This document shows, piece after piece, positions 16,913 to 26,572 of a DNA stretch of 64,000 nt (within the stretch, counting starts at the first letter, position 1; every line of letters begins with the position of its first letter). The notes under the pieces were generated by a model, which saw only the letters and a program-made list of their open reading frames with translations, searched no databases and was not told the DNA's origin. The stretch spans positions 1,550,001 to 1,614,000 of the forward strand of contig NZ_CP197466.1 in NCBI RefSeq assembly GCF_052180255.1. Reading direction: 5' to 3'. This DNA is from Paenibacillus_AM sp052180255. Lineage in GTDB: Bacteria > Bacillota > Bacilli > Paenibacillales > NBRC-103111. Both the position numbers and the translations under genes were made by a program.

Positions 16913-17863
16913 TTGTTTCATCATATAACAGTGCTTAAACAAGAAGCTGTAGAAGGCTTAAATATTAAACCCGATGGAATCTATGTCGATTGCACACTAG
17001 GCGGAGCGGGGCATAGTGCATTAATTGCCTCTCAGCTAGGTCCGAATGGATTACTAATCTCAATCGATCAAGATGATGTTGCCCTTGCAAATGCGAAGCA
17101 AGTGCTTGCTCCTTATGAAGATCGCGTTCAACTCGTGAAGTCTAACTTCCGAATGCTAGAATCTATCTTAACAACAATCCCGCAAGCAATGGTAACAGGT
17201 AAGCCGCAAGTGGACGGTATTTTGTTCGATTTAGGGGTATCGTCTCCGCAGCTTGATGAGGGAGAACGCGGCTTTTCTTATCATCAGGAGGCCGAGCTTG
17301 ATATGCGTATGGATCGTAGCAGTGAGCTAACCGCGAAGCAAATTGTGAACGAATGGCCAGCTGGGGAACTTGTACGTATATTGTATGCGTATGGAGAAGA
17401 GAAGTTTGCTAAACGTATTACATCTGCAATCATAGATGCACGAGAAAAAGGTCCAATCGAGACGACAAGCCAGCTTGTAGAGCTTATTAAAGAAGGCATT
17501 CCTGCTGCAGCTCGCCGGACAGGCGGTCATCCTGCTAAACGCAGCTTTCAAGCACTGCGCATTGCTGTGAACGATGAACTAGGCGCTTTTGAAGATGCGC
17601 TTGAGCAGACAGTTCGTTGTTTAAGCTCTGGAGGCAGGGCTTCCGTTATTACGTTTCACTCATTAGAAGATCGGATCTGTAAATTGACATTTGCCAAATA
17701 TGTATCGAAGTGTACATGCCCGCCAGATTTTCCTATATGCGTTTGTCAGAATGAGGGGGTACTTAAACTTATCAATCGGAAACCAATTCTTCCAAGCGAG
17801 GAAGAACTCGAACATAATTTGCGAGCACGTTCAGCTAAGTTAAGACTTGCAGAAAAGCTCTAG
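16913..17863 (+). CDS. rsmH: 16S rRNA (cytosine1402-N4)-methyltransferase RsmH
   Basis: SAM-dependent methylation of C1402 in 16S rRNA; also called MraW. 316 residues. The start is a TTG at 16913, set by TAGGAGG 7 bases upstream and by the family opening F-H-H-I-T-V-L. Motif I is D-C-T-L-G-G-A-G-H-S (about 23-32). Further on are D-L-G-V-S-S-P-Q-L-D-E, a G-G-H-P-A-K-R segment and F-H-S-L-E-D-R near the C-terminal third. Second gene of the cluster. Confidence 0.96.
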   Translation: MFHHITVLKQEAVEGLNIKPDGIYVDCTLGGAGHSALIASQLGPNGLLISIDQDDVALANAKQVLAPYEDRVQLVKSNFRMLESILTTIPQAMVTGKPQVDGILFDLGVSSPQLDEGERGFSYHQEAELDMRMDRSSELTAKQIVNEWPAGELVRILYAYGEEKFAKRITSAIIDAREKGPIETTSQLVELIKEGIPAAARRTGGHPAKRSFQALRIAVNDELGAFEDALEQTVRCLSSGGRASVITFHSLEDRICKLTFAKYVSKCTCPPDFPICVCQNEGVLKLINRKPILPSEEELEHNLRARSAKLRLAEKL

Positions 17864-17885
17864 TGTGAAAGGGGAGAGATGACGA

Positions 17886-18338
17886 ATGGCGTATTATCAG
17901 GGGAATTTAGCACTTGATGAGAAAAAACGCCCGCAACGGCGCAAGGTAGTGCCACAAACACAGAAAAAAACAACTAAACAACAGACATACCCATCTAGAA
18001 AACAGCAACCTCGCGTGTCAACGATTCCAACAAAAGTGAAATTGACACGCCTTGCTTGTGTGGCCTTAATCGCCATCGTTTCTGTGCTCGTGATGTGGCG
18101 ATATACGCAATTGTATCAAACGAGTATGAGTATTAAAGATACACAGCAGAAAATTAAAGCTTTGCAATCGGAAGCAAGCACGTTAAGGCAGCAGGTGGAA
18201 ATCTTGCAAAGCCCAGAACGTCTGCAGCAAAAGGCACTAGAACTAGGATTTAGTCAATCGTTATCAAAGACAGCAACTGATACAGGGAATAAAAAAACGG
18301 GGAAACCCGCCAAACAAGGCACAGCAATTAAGCCATAG
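17886..18338 (+). CDS. ftsL: Cell division protein FtsL
   Basis: Small bitopic divisome protein that binds DivIB and DivIC and supports septal PBP2B. The 150-residue protein has a long basic, Gln-rich cytoplasmic N-terminus, one membrane segment at about 53-72 and an outside coiled coil at about 85-125 (S-M-S-I-K-D-T-Q-Q-K-I-K-A-L). It ends in a Lys/Thr-rich tail. FtsL diverges fast; the position between rsmH and pbpB is the strongest evidence. Confidence 0.88.
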   Translation: MAYYQGNLALDEKKRPQRRKVVPQTQKKTTKQQTYPSRKQQPRVSTIPTKVKLTRLACVALIAIVSVLVMWRYTQLYQTSMSIKDTQQKIKALQSEASTLRQQVEILQSPERLQQKALELGFSQSLSKTATDTGNKKTGKPAKQGTAIKP

Positions 18339-18353
18339 GTGAGGTGAGGGGAA

Positions 18354-20576
18354 ATGTCTAAAACGACACGAATTCGGACGTTGTTAATTGGGGGGGTCTT
18401 CACCCTCCTTTTTCTTTGCTTGGCTGGACGCATGTACTGGATACAGGTCGTTCAAGCCGCGGATTTACAATCAAAAGCAGCCGAGCGATGGGATATTAAC
18501 CGCGTGCTCAAGCCAGAACGTGGTGCGATTCTAGATCGTAACGGAAAAGTCCTTGCAGAGGATGTACCTGCATATAGCATTTCTGTGAATCCTAAGATGA
18601 TTAATGAAAATGGTCATGGGGAAGACATCATTAAAGGATTAACTGAAATTTTAAAAGATCCAAATGACAGCAGCGCAGAATTGGAGAAAAAAATTCGAAC
18701 GCTTGTTACGAAGAAAAAAGATGATACGTTTTTACAAAGCGTGGAGATTCGAAGTGAAGGCTGGAGAATTGATAAAGCGAAAAAAGATCAGGTAGATGCA
18801 CTTGACAAACAACTGAAAGAGAAGCAAAAACGAAAAGCCGATAATACTGGTATCGTGATTACAGAGGATAAGAAGCGTTATTATCCAGGTGGATCTCTTG
18901 CAGCGCATGTAATTGGATACACGAATAAAGACGATCAGCCTGTACAAGGACTCGAATATATGATGCGCAATACACTGCTTGGAGAACCGGGGCATTTAAA
19001 GACCCAGACAGACGGTCGCGGTGTTGAGCTGATGAATGCCAAAGTTGATATGAAGCCACCAGTCAATGGGAAAACGATTCGTACGACTATTGATCAGAAC
19101 ATCCAATTCTATATGGAAAGTGCACTAAGCAAGATGTACGACAAATGGCATCCTAAGAGTATTTCGGCGGTAGCTGCCGATCCGAAGACGATGGAAATAC
19201 TCGCGATGGCGACTTATCCGAACTTTAATCCGAATGAATACTGGAATTTCAAGAATGCGGGTGACTTAACCAATCTTAATGTCTCTGCCCAATACGAACC
19301 AGGTTCTACTTATAAGATCGTGACGTTAGCAGGGGCTATTGAAGAAGGGGTGTTTAATCCGAACGAAACGTATCAATCGGGTTCGATCCAAGTACAAGGT
19401 AAACCGGTTAATGATTGGAATAAAGTAGGTTGGGGAAGGATTTCTTATCTAGATGGACTGGAATATTCCTCTAATGTCGCGTTTGTTAAATTAGGAACAG
19501 AAAAAATGACCTATGAAAAGTTGAAAGACTACATGTTGAAATTCGGTTTCGGCACGAAAACGAACATTGATTTACCTGCAGAATTAAGTGGATCATTACC
19601 AATGAAATATCCGTCTGACTTTGCGCGATCTACTTTCGGACAAGGGGTCACAGTTACAACCGTTCAGCAGTTGGCTGCTTTTGGTGCAATTGCAAACGGC
19701 GGGAATCTAATGAAGCCGCATGTTGTAAAAGAAGTATTAGACAGTAAGACTGGCCAGGTAATTCAGCGAATGGAACCAGAAGTCGTCCGAAGAGTCGTAT
19801 CAGAAGCGACTGCCAAGAAAACGAGTGAGTATTTGGAGCATGTCGTAACGGGCGAACACGGAACAGGTAAAACGGCTGCTATGGAGGGTTTTCGAGTAGC
19901 AGGTAAAACAGGTACTGCGAATAAAGTAATTGAGGGCAAGAAGGGATATGCAGAGAACGTCTGGATCACTTCTTTCTGTGGATACGTGCCGATTGAAGAC
20001 CCTAAAGTGGTCATGTGCGTCATTGCAGATGAAGCTGTAAAAGATTTCCATCAAGCGAAAGAGGTTGCACCTGTTGCCTTTAAAGAGATTATGACTCAAA
20101 CCATGAAATATTTAGGTGTACATTCCACTAATAGTGTCATTAAGATTGATAACGTGGAAAAGCAAAAATTGAAGATTCCAGATTTAAGTGATATGAACAT
20201 CGATGAGGCAAAAGAGGCTTTGAAGTCAACCAATATTGTTCTGGAACCGTTAGGAAGTGGCAGTAAAATCGTTGCACAATACCCAAGACCAGGCATGGAG
20301 GTTAGTGACTCTGAGCATGTCTATGTCGCGATGCAATCAACGAATACAATAAGCGTTCCAGATTTAACAGGCAAGTCACTACGCGAAGCAATGGAAATAT
20401 GCTCGTTCCTTGGCATGAACTATAAAGTGACAGGTGAAGGGTATGTAGCCTCTCAGAGATTAGAGGGGGAAGGTCCTGTGCAGACACTCGTTCTTGAACT
20501 TATGTCACCAGAGGAGTTGAAAAATAAACCTTCTCCTCCGCCTGAAAAAGATAATAAGCCAAAAACGAAAAAATAG
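18354..20576 (+). CDS. pbpB: Septal penicillin-binding protein 2B (class B PBP with two PASTA domains)
   Basis: Septum-specific D,D-transpeptidase that cross-links peptidoglycan during division. 740 residues: an N-terminal membrane anchor (about 9-30), the PBP dimerisation domain (about 50-230) and the transpeptidase domain with catalytic S-T-Y-K (Ser318), S-S-N (372-374) and K-T-G (518-520). Two PASTA domains lie at about 600-660 and 665-720, and the tail is Lys/Pro-rich. It pairs with the downstream spoVD in a head-to-tail duplicate typical of spore formers. Vegetative division role is inferred from first position and two PASTA repeats. Confidence 0.93.
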   Translation: MSKTTRIRTLLIGGVFTLLFLCLAGRMYWIQVVQAADLQSKAAERWDINRVLKPERGAILDRNGKVLAEDVPAYSISVNPKMINENGHGEDIIKGLTEILKDPNDSSAELEKKIRTLVTKKKDDTFLQSVEIRSEGWRIDKAKKDQVDALDKQLKEKQKRKADNTGIVITEDKKRYYPGGSLAAHVIGYTNKDDQPVQGLEYMMRNTLLGEPGHLKTQTDGRGVELMNAKVDMKPPVNGKTIRTTIDQNIQFYMESALSKMYDKWHPKSISAVAADPKTMEILAMATYPNFNPNEYWNFKNAGDLTNLNVSAQYEPGSTYKIVTLAGAIEEGVFNPNETYQSGSIQVQGKPVNDWNKVGWGRISYLDGLEYSSNVAFVKLGTEKMTYEKLKDYMLKFGFGTKTNIDLPAELSGSLPMKYPSDFARSTFGQGVTVTTVQQLAAFGAIANGGNLMKPHVVKEVLDSKTGQVIQRMEPEVVRRVVSEATAKKTSEYLEHVVTGEHGTGKTAAMEGFRVAGKTGTANKVIEGKKGYAENVWITSFCGYVPIEDPKVVMCVIADEAVKDFHQAKEVAPVAFKEIMTQTMKYLGVHSTNSVIKIDNVEKQKLKIPDLSDMNIDEAKEALKSTNIVLEPLGSGSKIVAQYPRPGMEVSDSEHVYVAMQSTNTISVPDLTGKSLREAMEICSFLGMNYKVTGEGYVASQRLEGEGPVQTLVLELMSPEELKNKPSPPPEKDNKPKTKK

Positions 20577-20595
20577 CATCTAATCGCATAGGCTT

Positions 20596-20624
20596 GTCAT
20601 AACCCCAGTTTGTCCCGAATAGGC
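20596..20624 (+). promoter_or_regulatory. Candidate SigE promoter of spoVD
   Basis: In the 91-base gap before spoVD, GTCATAA (20596-20602) and GAATAGG (20617-20623) place two ATA cores 17 bases apart, the SigE spacing between the -35 and -10 ATA. The -10 agrees with the consensus (CATACAHT) only at the ATA. spoVD is a mother-cell SigE gene in Bacillus subtilis, which fits. Confidence 0.4.
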
Positions 20625-20667
20625 ATGAAGAAAACGATCATGTCTTTTGTAGGAAGGGGCCTCGCAT

Positions 20668-22593
20668 ATGAAAGCTTCTGGGGTGACGGTTAGACGCAGA
20701 TTATTTATTTCTCTTGTTGTTGGAACGATAATATTCGGTGCATTGCTCTTTCGATTAGGTTACGTTCAGCTTTGGAAAGGCTCAGAGTTTACAAAAATGG
20801 CTGAGGATACATGGCGTCGCAATATTAATTTTGCTGCGAAACGAGGAGATATTCTTGATCGGAATGGAACCCAGCTAACCTATGACATTTCTTCGCCTAC
20901 TATAGTCGCTGTGCCATCGCAACTTAAGGATGCGAAAGATACTGCTGCTAAGCTCGCTAGCATTCTAGGTGCAACGGAAGAAACGATCTATAAGCAAATT
21001 ACCAAAAAACAAATTTCGAATACAGTCCAGCCAGCTGGACGTAAAATTACACAAGAAAAGGCACAAGAAATTCGCGCCCTAAGACTACCAGGCATATTTG
21101 TAGCCGAAGATAGCAAACGTTTCTATCCTTTGGGTAATTTAGCAGCACATATTCTCGGTGTAACAGGAATTGATGGTGGCTTAACGGGTGTAGAAAGTAA
21201 ATATCAAAAAGGGTTAACGGGAATTAAGGGCTCCATTTCCTATTATGCAGATGCAGTAGGCAGAGCGATGCCAGGTTCATCGGAGAAATATACCGAGCCA
21301 CAAGATGGTATGAATTTAAAACTGACAATTGATAGTCGTCTGCAAGCCATTGTGGAGCGTGCGATGGATCAGACGATGGTCCAATACCAAGCAGAGAATA
21401 TAATTGTGACTATGATGGACCCGAACAATGGTGAAATATTAGCAATGGGTTCGCGTCCAGCCTATGATCCAGCGAATTTTCGGGAATCTCCAGCCGAGCT
21501 GTATAATCGGAACTTGCCCATTTGGATGACCTATGAACCAGGTTCGACATTTAAGATTATTACACTTGCAGCTGCTTTACAGGAGAAGAAAGTCGATCTT
21601 AAGAATGAGCACTTTTATGACTCTGGTGTCATCGATGTTTCGGGCTCTAAGCTTCATTGCTGGAAAAGAGGCGGACATGGGAGTGAGACATTTTTACAAG
21701 TCGTAGAAAATTCATGTAATCCAGGTTTTGTCGTTATGGGTCAAAGGCTCGGTAAAGATACATTGTTTGACTATATCAATCGATTTGGTTTTGGGAAGAA
21801 AACAGGAATTGATCTGGGCGGCGAAGCAAGTGGAATTTTGTTCAAACCGTCCCAAGTGGGCCCTGTAGAACTTGCTACAACATCTTTTGGTCAAGGTGTA
21901 TCCGTTACTCCTATTCAGCAGATTGCCGCTGTTTCTGCAGCGATCAATGGTGGGAAATTGTTCAAGCCGCATGTCGGTAAAGCGTGGATTGATCCCAAGA
22001 CAGGGAAAGTCGTAGAAGAGATAAAGCCTGAACTTGTTCGTAACGTGATTAGTGAGGAAACATCAAAGGAAGTTCGTGAAACACTGGAAAGCGTTGTTGC
22101 GAAAGGAACAGGACGTAATGCCTTTATCGATGGTTATCGTGTAGGCGGCAAGACAGGTACAGCGCAAAAGGTTGTTAATGGACGATACTCGTCTACAGAG
22201 CATATTGTATCTTTTATTGGTTTTGCTCCAGCAGACAATCCGAAGGTTGTTGTTTATGCAGCCGTAGATAATCCACAAGGTCTTCAATTTGGGGGCTTAA
22301 TTGCAGCTCCACTTGTGAAGAATATCTTGGAAGATTCCCTTAAATATATGAAAATTGAACCAAGTAAGGATCAACTGCCTAAAGACTATAGGCCAGATGA
22401 AGTGCCTATTGTTGAGGTACCGAATCTCGTTGGAATGACGGTCAGCGATATTTACGAAAACTTGAATCAGAATTTCAATCTGGCTAAATCAGGTGAAGGT
22501 AATACCGTAATATCTCAGGTCCCGGAAGCTGGGACTAGAGTAGACCGTGGGTCCACGATTCGTGTATACTTATCTAATCAATCCGGCAATTGA
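20668..22593 (+). CDS. spoVD: Stage V sporulation protein D (class B PBP, spore cortex)
   Basis: Transpeptidase for spore cortex peptidoglycan, acting in the mother-cell outer forespore membrane with SpoVE. 641 residues from the ATG at 20668 (GGAAGGGG upstream). It has an anchor at about 10-32, a dimerisation domain, catalytic S-T-F-K (Ser293), S-C-N (349-351) and K-T-G (495-497). A single PASTA domain near 583-640 is the SpoVD layout, in contrast to two in the upstream pbpB product. Spore versus vegetative role is assigned from domain count and gene order. Confidence 0.92.
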   Translation: MKASGVTVRRRLFISLVVGTIIFGALLFRLGYVQLWKGSEFTKMAEDTWRRNINFAAKRGDILDRNGTQLTYDISSPTIVAVPSQLKDAKDTAAKLASILGATEETIYKQITKKQISNTVQPAGRKITQEKAQEIRALRLPGIFVAEDSKRFYPLGNLAAHILGVTGIDGGLTGVESKYQKGLTGIKGSISYYADAVGRAMPGSSEKYTEPQDGMNLKLTIDSRLQAIVERAMDQTMVQYQAENIIVTMMDPNNGEILAMGSRPAYDPANFRESPAELYNRNLPIWMTYEPGSTFKIITLAAALQEKKVDLKNEHFYDSGVIDVSGSKLHCWKRGGHGSETFLQVVENSCNPGFVVMGQRLGKDTLFDYINRFGFGKKTGIDLGGEASGILFKPSQVGPVELATTSFGQGVSVTPIQQIAAVSAAINGGKLFKPHVGKAWIDPKTGKVVEEIKPELVRNVISEETSKEVRETLESVVAKGTGRNAFIDGYRVGGKTGTAQKVVNGRYSSTEHIVSFIGFAPADNPKVVVYAAVDNPQGLQFGGLIAAPLVKNILEDSLKYMKIEPSKDQLPKDYRPDEVPIVEVPNLVGMTVSDIYENLNQNFNLAKSGEGNTVISQVPEAGTRVDRGSTIRVYLSNQSGN

Positions 22594-22700
22594 ATGAGAC
22601 ATTAGTTGATTTTGCTGGAAAAATGTACATACTAGTGCATATACTATTATTTTAGGAAAACAATCCCTAATGAGGATGCACTAGGACTTGGAGGAATGGT

Positions 22701-24188
22701 ATGCAACTATCGGAACTTGCTCAAACACTTGTGATTGGTCAACTTATTGGTGACTCATCCACACTCATCACTGGCATCCAAACCGATTCACGTAAGGTGA
22801 AACAAGGGGATTTATTTATTTGTATACCGGGTTTTGTCCATGATGGGCATGACTATGCAGATATTGTAATCAAAAGCGGTGCGGTTGCACTTGTTACGGA
22901 GCGATTACTTGATGTAACTGTTCCACAACTGATCGTCAAGGATGCTCGATATGCCATGGCAGTCCTAGCGAGTCATTTCTTTAACTATCCAAGCACCGAG
23001 ATGAAGGTGATTGGTATTACGGGAACGAATGGGAAAACAACAACTAGCTATTTGATTGAAAAAATACTACATGATGCAGGTTTCCAAACTGGACTCATGG
23101 GGACCATTCAAATGAAAATTGGTCAAGAGTATATTGAAATGGAGCGTACCACGCAGGAAGCCTTAGAAATCCAACGATCCATGCGTAAAATGCGTGAAGT
23201 AGGTACGGATTACTGTGTTATGGAAGTATCCTCTCATGCCTTGGAATTGGGGCGTGTAAAAGGGGTTCATTTCCGTACAGGTTTATTTACTAATTTAACC
23301 CAAGACCATTTGGATTATCATAAGACGATGGATAACTATCACGCTGCTAAAACCTTATTATTCGGTCGTATGAATAATACGTATTGCGAAGACCCTTCAA
23401 AGCGTCAATTTGCGATTTTAAATCGTGATGACGAAGCTTATAAGCGAATGAGTGAGGCAACAGCAGCACAAGTGATCACCTATGGGATTGATCATCCATG
23501 TGATGTGCGTGCGACAGATATTAGTATTACAGCTAACGGCACTGAGTTTATGGTTCATACATTTGCAGGTCAGGCTAAATTTCAAATGAAATTGGTTGGT
23601 AAATTTAATGTGTATAATGCTCTAGGTGCAATTGCCTCAACTTTAGTAGAGGGTGTGCCTCTTCACGAAATTAAGCATAGCTTAGAGAATGTGAGCGTAG
23701 TCGATGGTCGGATGGAAGTTGTCCATGCTGGACAGGACTTTTTAGTGTTAGTTGATTATGCGCATACTCCGGACGGATTACGTAGCGCTCTATCTACTAT
23801 CCAAGAATTCACGGAAGGTAAGGTCATCACTGTATTTGGTTGCGGAGGAGATCGGGATCGTACCAAACGTCCCTTAATGGGAAAAGTGACAGCAGAATTA
23901 AGCGACTATCTTTATGTCACATCGGATAATCCACGAACTGAAAATCCAGATCAAATTTTACAAGATATTGTACCAGGTCTTCTTGAGGCTAATCTGCCAT
24001 CCAATCAATACGAACTTATTGTAGATCGTAAAGAAGCGATACAAAAGGCTATTGCCGAGGCAGGCCCTAAAGATGTAGTATTGATAGCGGGTAAAGGGCA
24101 TGAGACATACCAGGATGTGAATGGAGTTAAACATGATTTTGACGATCGCGTGATTGCGAGAGATGCGATAAGGAGCAAAGTCCAATGA
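22701..24188 (+). CDS. murE: UDP-MurNAc-L-Ala-D-Glu:meso-diaminopimelate ligase MurE
   Basis: Cytoplasmic ATP-dependent ligase adding the third residue of the peptidoglycan stem peptide. 495 residues. The ATP loop is G-T-N-G-K-T-T-T (108-115; Lys112). The substrate-selecting D-N-P-R motif (409-412) marks a meso-diaminopimelate enzyme rather than a lysine one, matching the diaminopimelate genes at 49.5-52.7 kb. GGAGGA lies upstream. Its stop overlaps the murF start by 4 bases (ATGA). Confidence 0.97.
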   Translation: MQLSELAQTLVIGQLIGDSSTLITGIQTDSRKVKQGDLFICIPGFVHDGHDYADIVIKSGAVALVTERLLDVTVPQLIVKDARYAMAVLASHFFNYPSTEMKVIGITGTNGKTTTSYLIEKILHDAGFQTGLMGTIQMKIGQEYIEMERTTQEALEIQRSMRKMREVGTDYCVMEVSSHALELGRVKGVHFRTGLFTNLTQDHLDYHKTMDNYHAAKTLLFGRMNNTYCEDPSKRQFAILNRDDEAYKRMSEATAAQVITYGIDHPCDVRATDISITANGTEFMVHTFAGQAKFQMKLVGKFNVYNALGAIASTLVEGVPLHEIKHSLENVSVVDGRMEVVHAGQDFLVLVDYAHTPDGLRSALSTIQEFTEGKVITVFGCGGDRDRTKRPLMGKVTAELSDYLYVTSDNPRTENPDQILQDIVPGLLEANLPSNQYELIVDRKEAIQKAIAEAGPKDVVLIAGKGHETYQDVNGVKHDFDDRVIARDAIRSKVQ

Positions 24189-25573
24189 TAAAACGTACGT
24201 TAAGTGAAATCGTGAACATGTCAGGTGGATCAACAATCAATATTGATCCTGATTTGATGATAAATGGCTTTTCTACGGATACACGTACGATCGAGCGAGG
24301 ATGTTTGTTTATTCCTTTAATCGGTGCAAACTTTGATGGTCATGAATATGTAAAAGACGCCATTGCAAAAGGGGCAGTAGCTGCTTTTTGGCAAAAGGAT
24401 CATGATAACCCTCCAGCAGATTGTAATTTGATCTTCGTAGAAGATACATTGTTAGCGATGCAGCAGCTTGCAACAAGCTATCGTCAGCAGCTTCCTGTTA
24501 AGATTGTTGGCATTACAGGCAGCAATGGGAAGACGACGACCAAGGATTTAGTTGCCTCTGTCCTTGCAACAACTTTCAAAGTACATAAGACGAAGGGGAA
24601 TTTGAATAACCACTTCGGAGTACCTATGACTTTGTTATCGCTCGAGGAAGATACGGAGATTGCTGTACTTGAGATGGGCATGAGTGAACGTGGTGAGATT
24701 GAACTGCTATCCACAATTGCACAGCCGGATTTGACCGTCATTACGATGATTGGAGATTCACATCTGCTGCAACTGGGTTCACGCAAAGAAATTGCTAGAG
24801 CAAAGGTGGAAATTATAGCAGGTCTTAAGTCAGGAGGAACCTTAATTTATAACGGTGATGAGCCCCTTATCGATGAGGTTCTGCAAGAGCAGGATGTTTT
24901 GTCACGCGATATGAATCGGATTCGTTTTGGTGTGCAAGACGATAATGATTATTATCCGCTGCATATTCAGATGAAAGAAAGTGGTATTTCATTTACAGCT
25001 AATAAGCTGCCGAATACCTCTTTATATATTCCATTACTTGGAGCACACAACGTTACGAATGCTTTGGCTGCAATTGCAGTTGCCAAAGCCATTGGTGTGT
25101 CTGATGATCACATTGCAGAGGGCCTTGAATCGGTGCAAATGACAAGCATGCGTATTGAGAAGCTGCAAGCAGATAACGGTCTTACTGTGCTTAATGATGC
25201 TTATAATGCAAGCCCTGCATCCATGATAGCTGCAATTACATTGCTGCACGAACTAGAGGGCTACGAGCGCAAATTCGTTGTACTGGGTGATATGCTTGAA
25301 CTTGGACCTGAAGAGGAGATGTACCACCGATCGATTGGTTCCTTACTGGATCCAGATCAAATTTCGATGGTTTTCACCTATGGGGCTCTAAGTCAATATA
25401 TAGCTGAAGGTGCAAGGAAGAAGTTCTCGGGTCAACATGTACATGAGTTTACAAGCAAAGAAGAGTTGGTTAAGAAGCTTCGTGCAGTTGTGCAGCCAAC
25501 AGATATTGTGTTAGTGAAAGGCTCTCGTGGTATGAAGCTAGAACAAGTGGTTCAATCGTTACTACAATCATAA
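24185..25573 (+). CDS. murF: UDP-MurNAc-tripeptide:D-Ala-D-Ala ligase MurF
   Basis: Adds D-alanyl-D-alanine to complete the UDP-MurNAc-pentapeptide. 462 residues with ATP loop G-S-N-G-K-T-T-T (112-119), the central Mur ligase domain with an N-D-A-Y-N-A-S-P segment near residue 337, and the C-terminal domain V-L-G-D-M-L-E-L. The 4-base overlap with murE implies translational coupling. Confidence 0.97.
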   Translation: MIKRTLSEIVNMSGGSTINIDPDLMINGFSTDTRTIERGCLFIPLIGANFDGHEYVKDAIAKGAVAAFWQKDHDNPPADCNLIFVEDTLLAMQQLATSYRQQLPVKIVGITGSNGKTTTKDLVASVLATTFKVHKTKGNLNNHFGVPMTLLSLEEDTEIAVLEMGMSERGEIELLSTIAQPDLTVITMIGDSHLLQLGSRKEIARAKVEIIAGLKSGGTLIYNGDEPLIDEVLQEQDVLSRDMNRIRFGVQDDNDYYPLHIQMKESGISFTANKLPNTSLYIPLLGAHNVTNALAAIAVAKAIGVSDDHIAEGLESVQMTSMRIEKLQADNGLTVLNDAYNASPASMIAAITLLHELEGYERKFVVLGDMLELGPEEEMYHRSIGSLLDPDQISMVFTYGALSQYIAEGARKKFSGQHVHEFTSKEELVKKLRAVVQPTDIVLVKGSRGMKLEQVVQSLLQS

Positions 25574-25606
25574 ATTTTTATTGGATGTTTTTAGGAGGAG
25601 CACAAC

Positions 25607-26569
25607 GTGGAATTGAAAGTCGTTTTATTTACCTTGGGAACTGCATTTATCTTATCTATTATTATGGGACCATTATTTATCCCACTTTTGCGCAGGCTGA
25701 AATTTGGCCAGACAATTCGTGAGGATGGTCCGCAGGGACATCTCAAGAAGCAAGGTACGCCAACAATGGGTGGCATTATTATTATGCTTGCCTTATCGAT
25801 TGCCGTGCTGCAATTCTCTGATAAAACGATGCCATTCTTCGTGTTGATCATTGCTACGATTGGTTATGGGTTAGTCGGATTTTTAGATGATTATATTAAA
25901 ATTGTGTTTAAACGCTCATTAGGGCTTACAGCTAGACAAAAGTTAATTGGTCAATTAATCGTATCAGCGATTGTATGTATACTGCTTGTTAAAATGGATC
26001 ATTCCATGGCGATTAGTATTCCGATTCTTGATTTCTCATTTAATCTGGGGTGGTTATATTTCCCTATCATGGTGTTCTTGATGCTCGGCACGACGAATGC
26101 AGTCAATTTAACTGACGGGTTAGATGGTCTTTTAGCTGGAACAAGTGCATTGGCTTTTGGTGCTTACACGATTATTGCAATGAACAATACACAACCAGAA
26201 GTAGCTATTTTCTCGGCAGCGATGGTTGGTGCTGTACTTGGATTTCTCGTGTTTAATGCGCATCCTGCAAAAGTATTCATGGGAGACACAGGATCTCTTG
26301 GTATTGGTGGGGGACTTGTTGCAGTCGCGATTCTTACAAAAGCGGAACTGCTGCTAGCTGTTATTGGTTTTGTTTTCCTAATGGAAGTGTTATCCGTTGT
26401 AATTCAAGTAATCTCATTTAAAACAACAGGTAAGCGTGTGTTTAAAATGAGTCCGATCCATCATCATTTTGAGTTGTCAGGATGGTCAGAATGGCGTGTA
26501 GTCATTACGTTCTGGTTCATCGGCCTTGTAGCGGCAGCTTGTGGATTATACATTAATGAGGTGTTGTAA
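25607..26569 (+). CDS. mraY: Phospho-MurNAc-pentapeptide transferase MraY
   Basis: Integral membrane enzyme that makes lipid I from UDP-MurNAc-pentapeptide and undecaprenyl phosphate. 320 residues. The start is a GTG at 25607 with AGGAGGAG upstream. About ten membrane segments are seen. Catalytic landmarks are the D-D-Y-I-K motif near 95-99, N-L-T-D-G-L-D-G-L near 167-175 and the H-H-H-F-E histidine box near 287-291. Confidence 0.97.
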   Translation: MELKVVLFTLGTAFILSIIMGPLFIPLLRRLKFGQTIREDGPQGHLKKQGTPTMGGIIIMLALSIAVLQFSDKTMPFFVLIIATIGYGLVGFLDDYIKIVFKRSLGLTARQKLIGQLIVSAIVCILLVKMDHSMAISIPILDFSFNLGWLYFPIMVFLMLGTTNAVNLTDGLDGLLAGTSALAFGAYTIIAMNNTQPEVAIFSAAMVGAVLGFLVFNAHPAKVFMGDTGSLGIGGGLVAVAILTKAELLLAVIGFVFLMEVLSVVIQVISFKTTGKRVFKMSPIHHHFELSGWSEWRVVITFWFIGLVAAACGLYINEVL

Positions 26570-26572
26570 CAA

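Noticed and set aside
22594..22700. SigE promoter before murE (CATATACT at 22638-22645)
   Set aside because: The -10 matches well but nothing like a -35 exists at the right distance, and SigA hexamers are equally poor; left as unassigned intergenic sequence.
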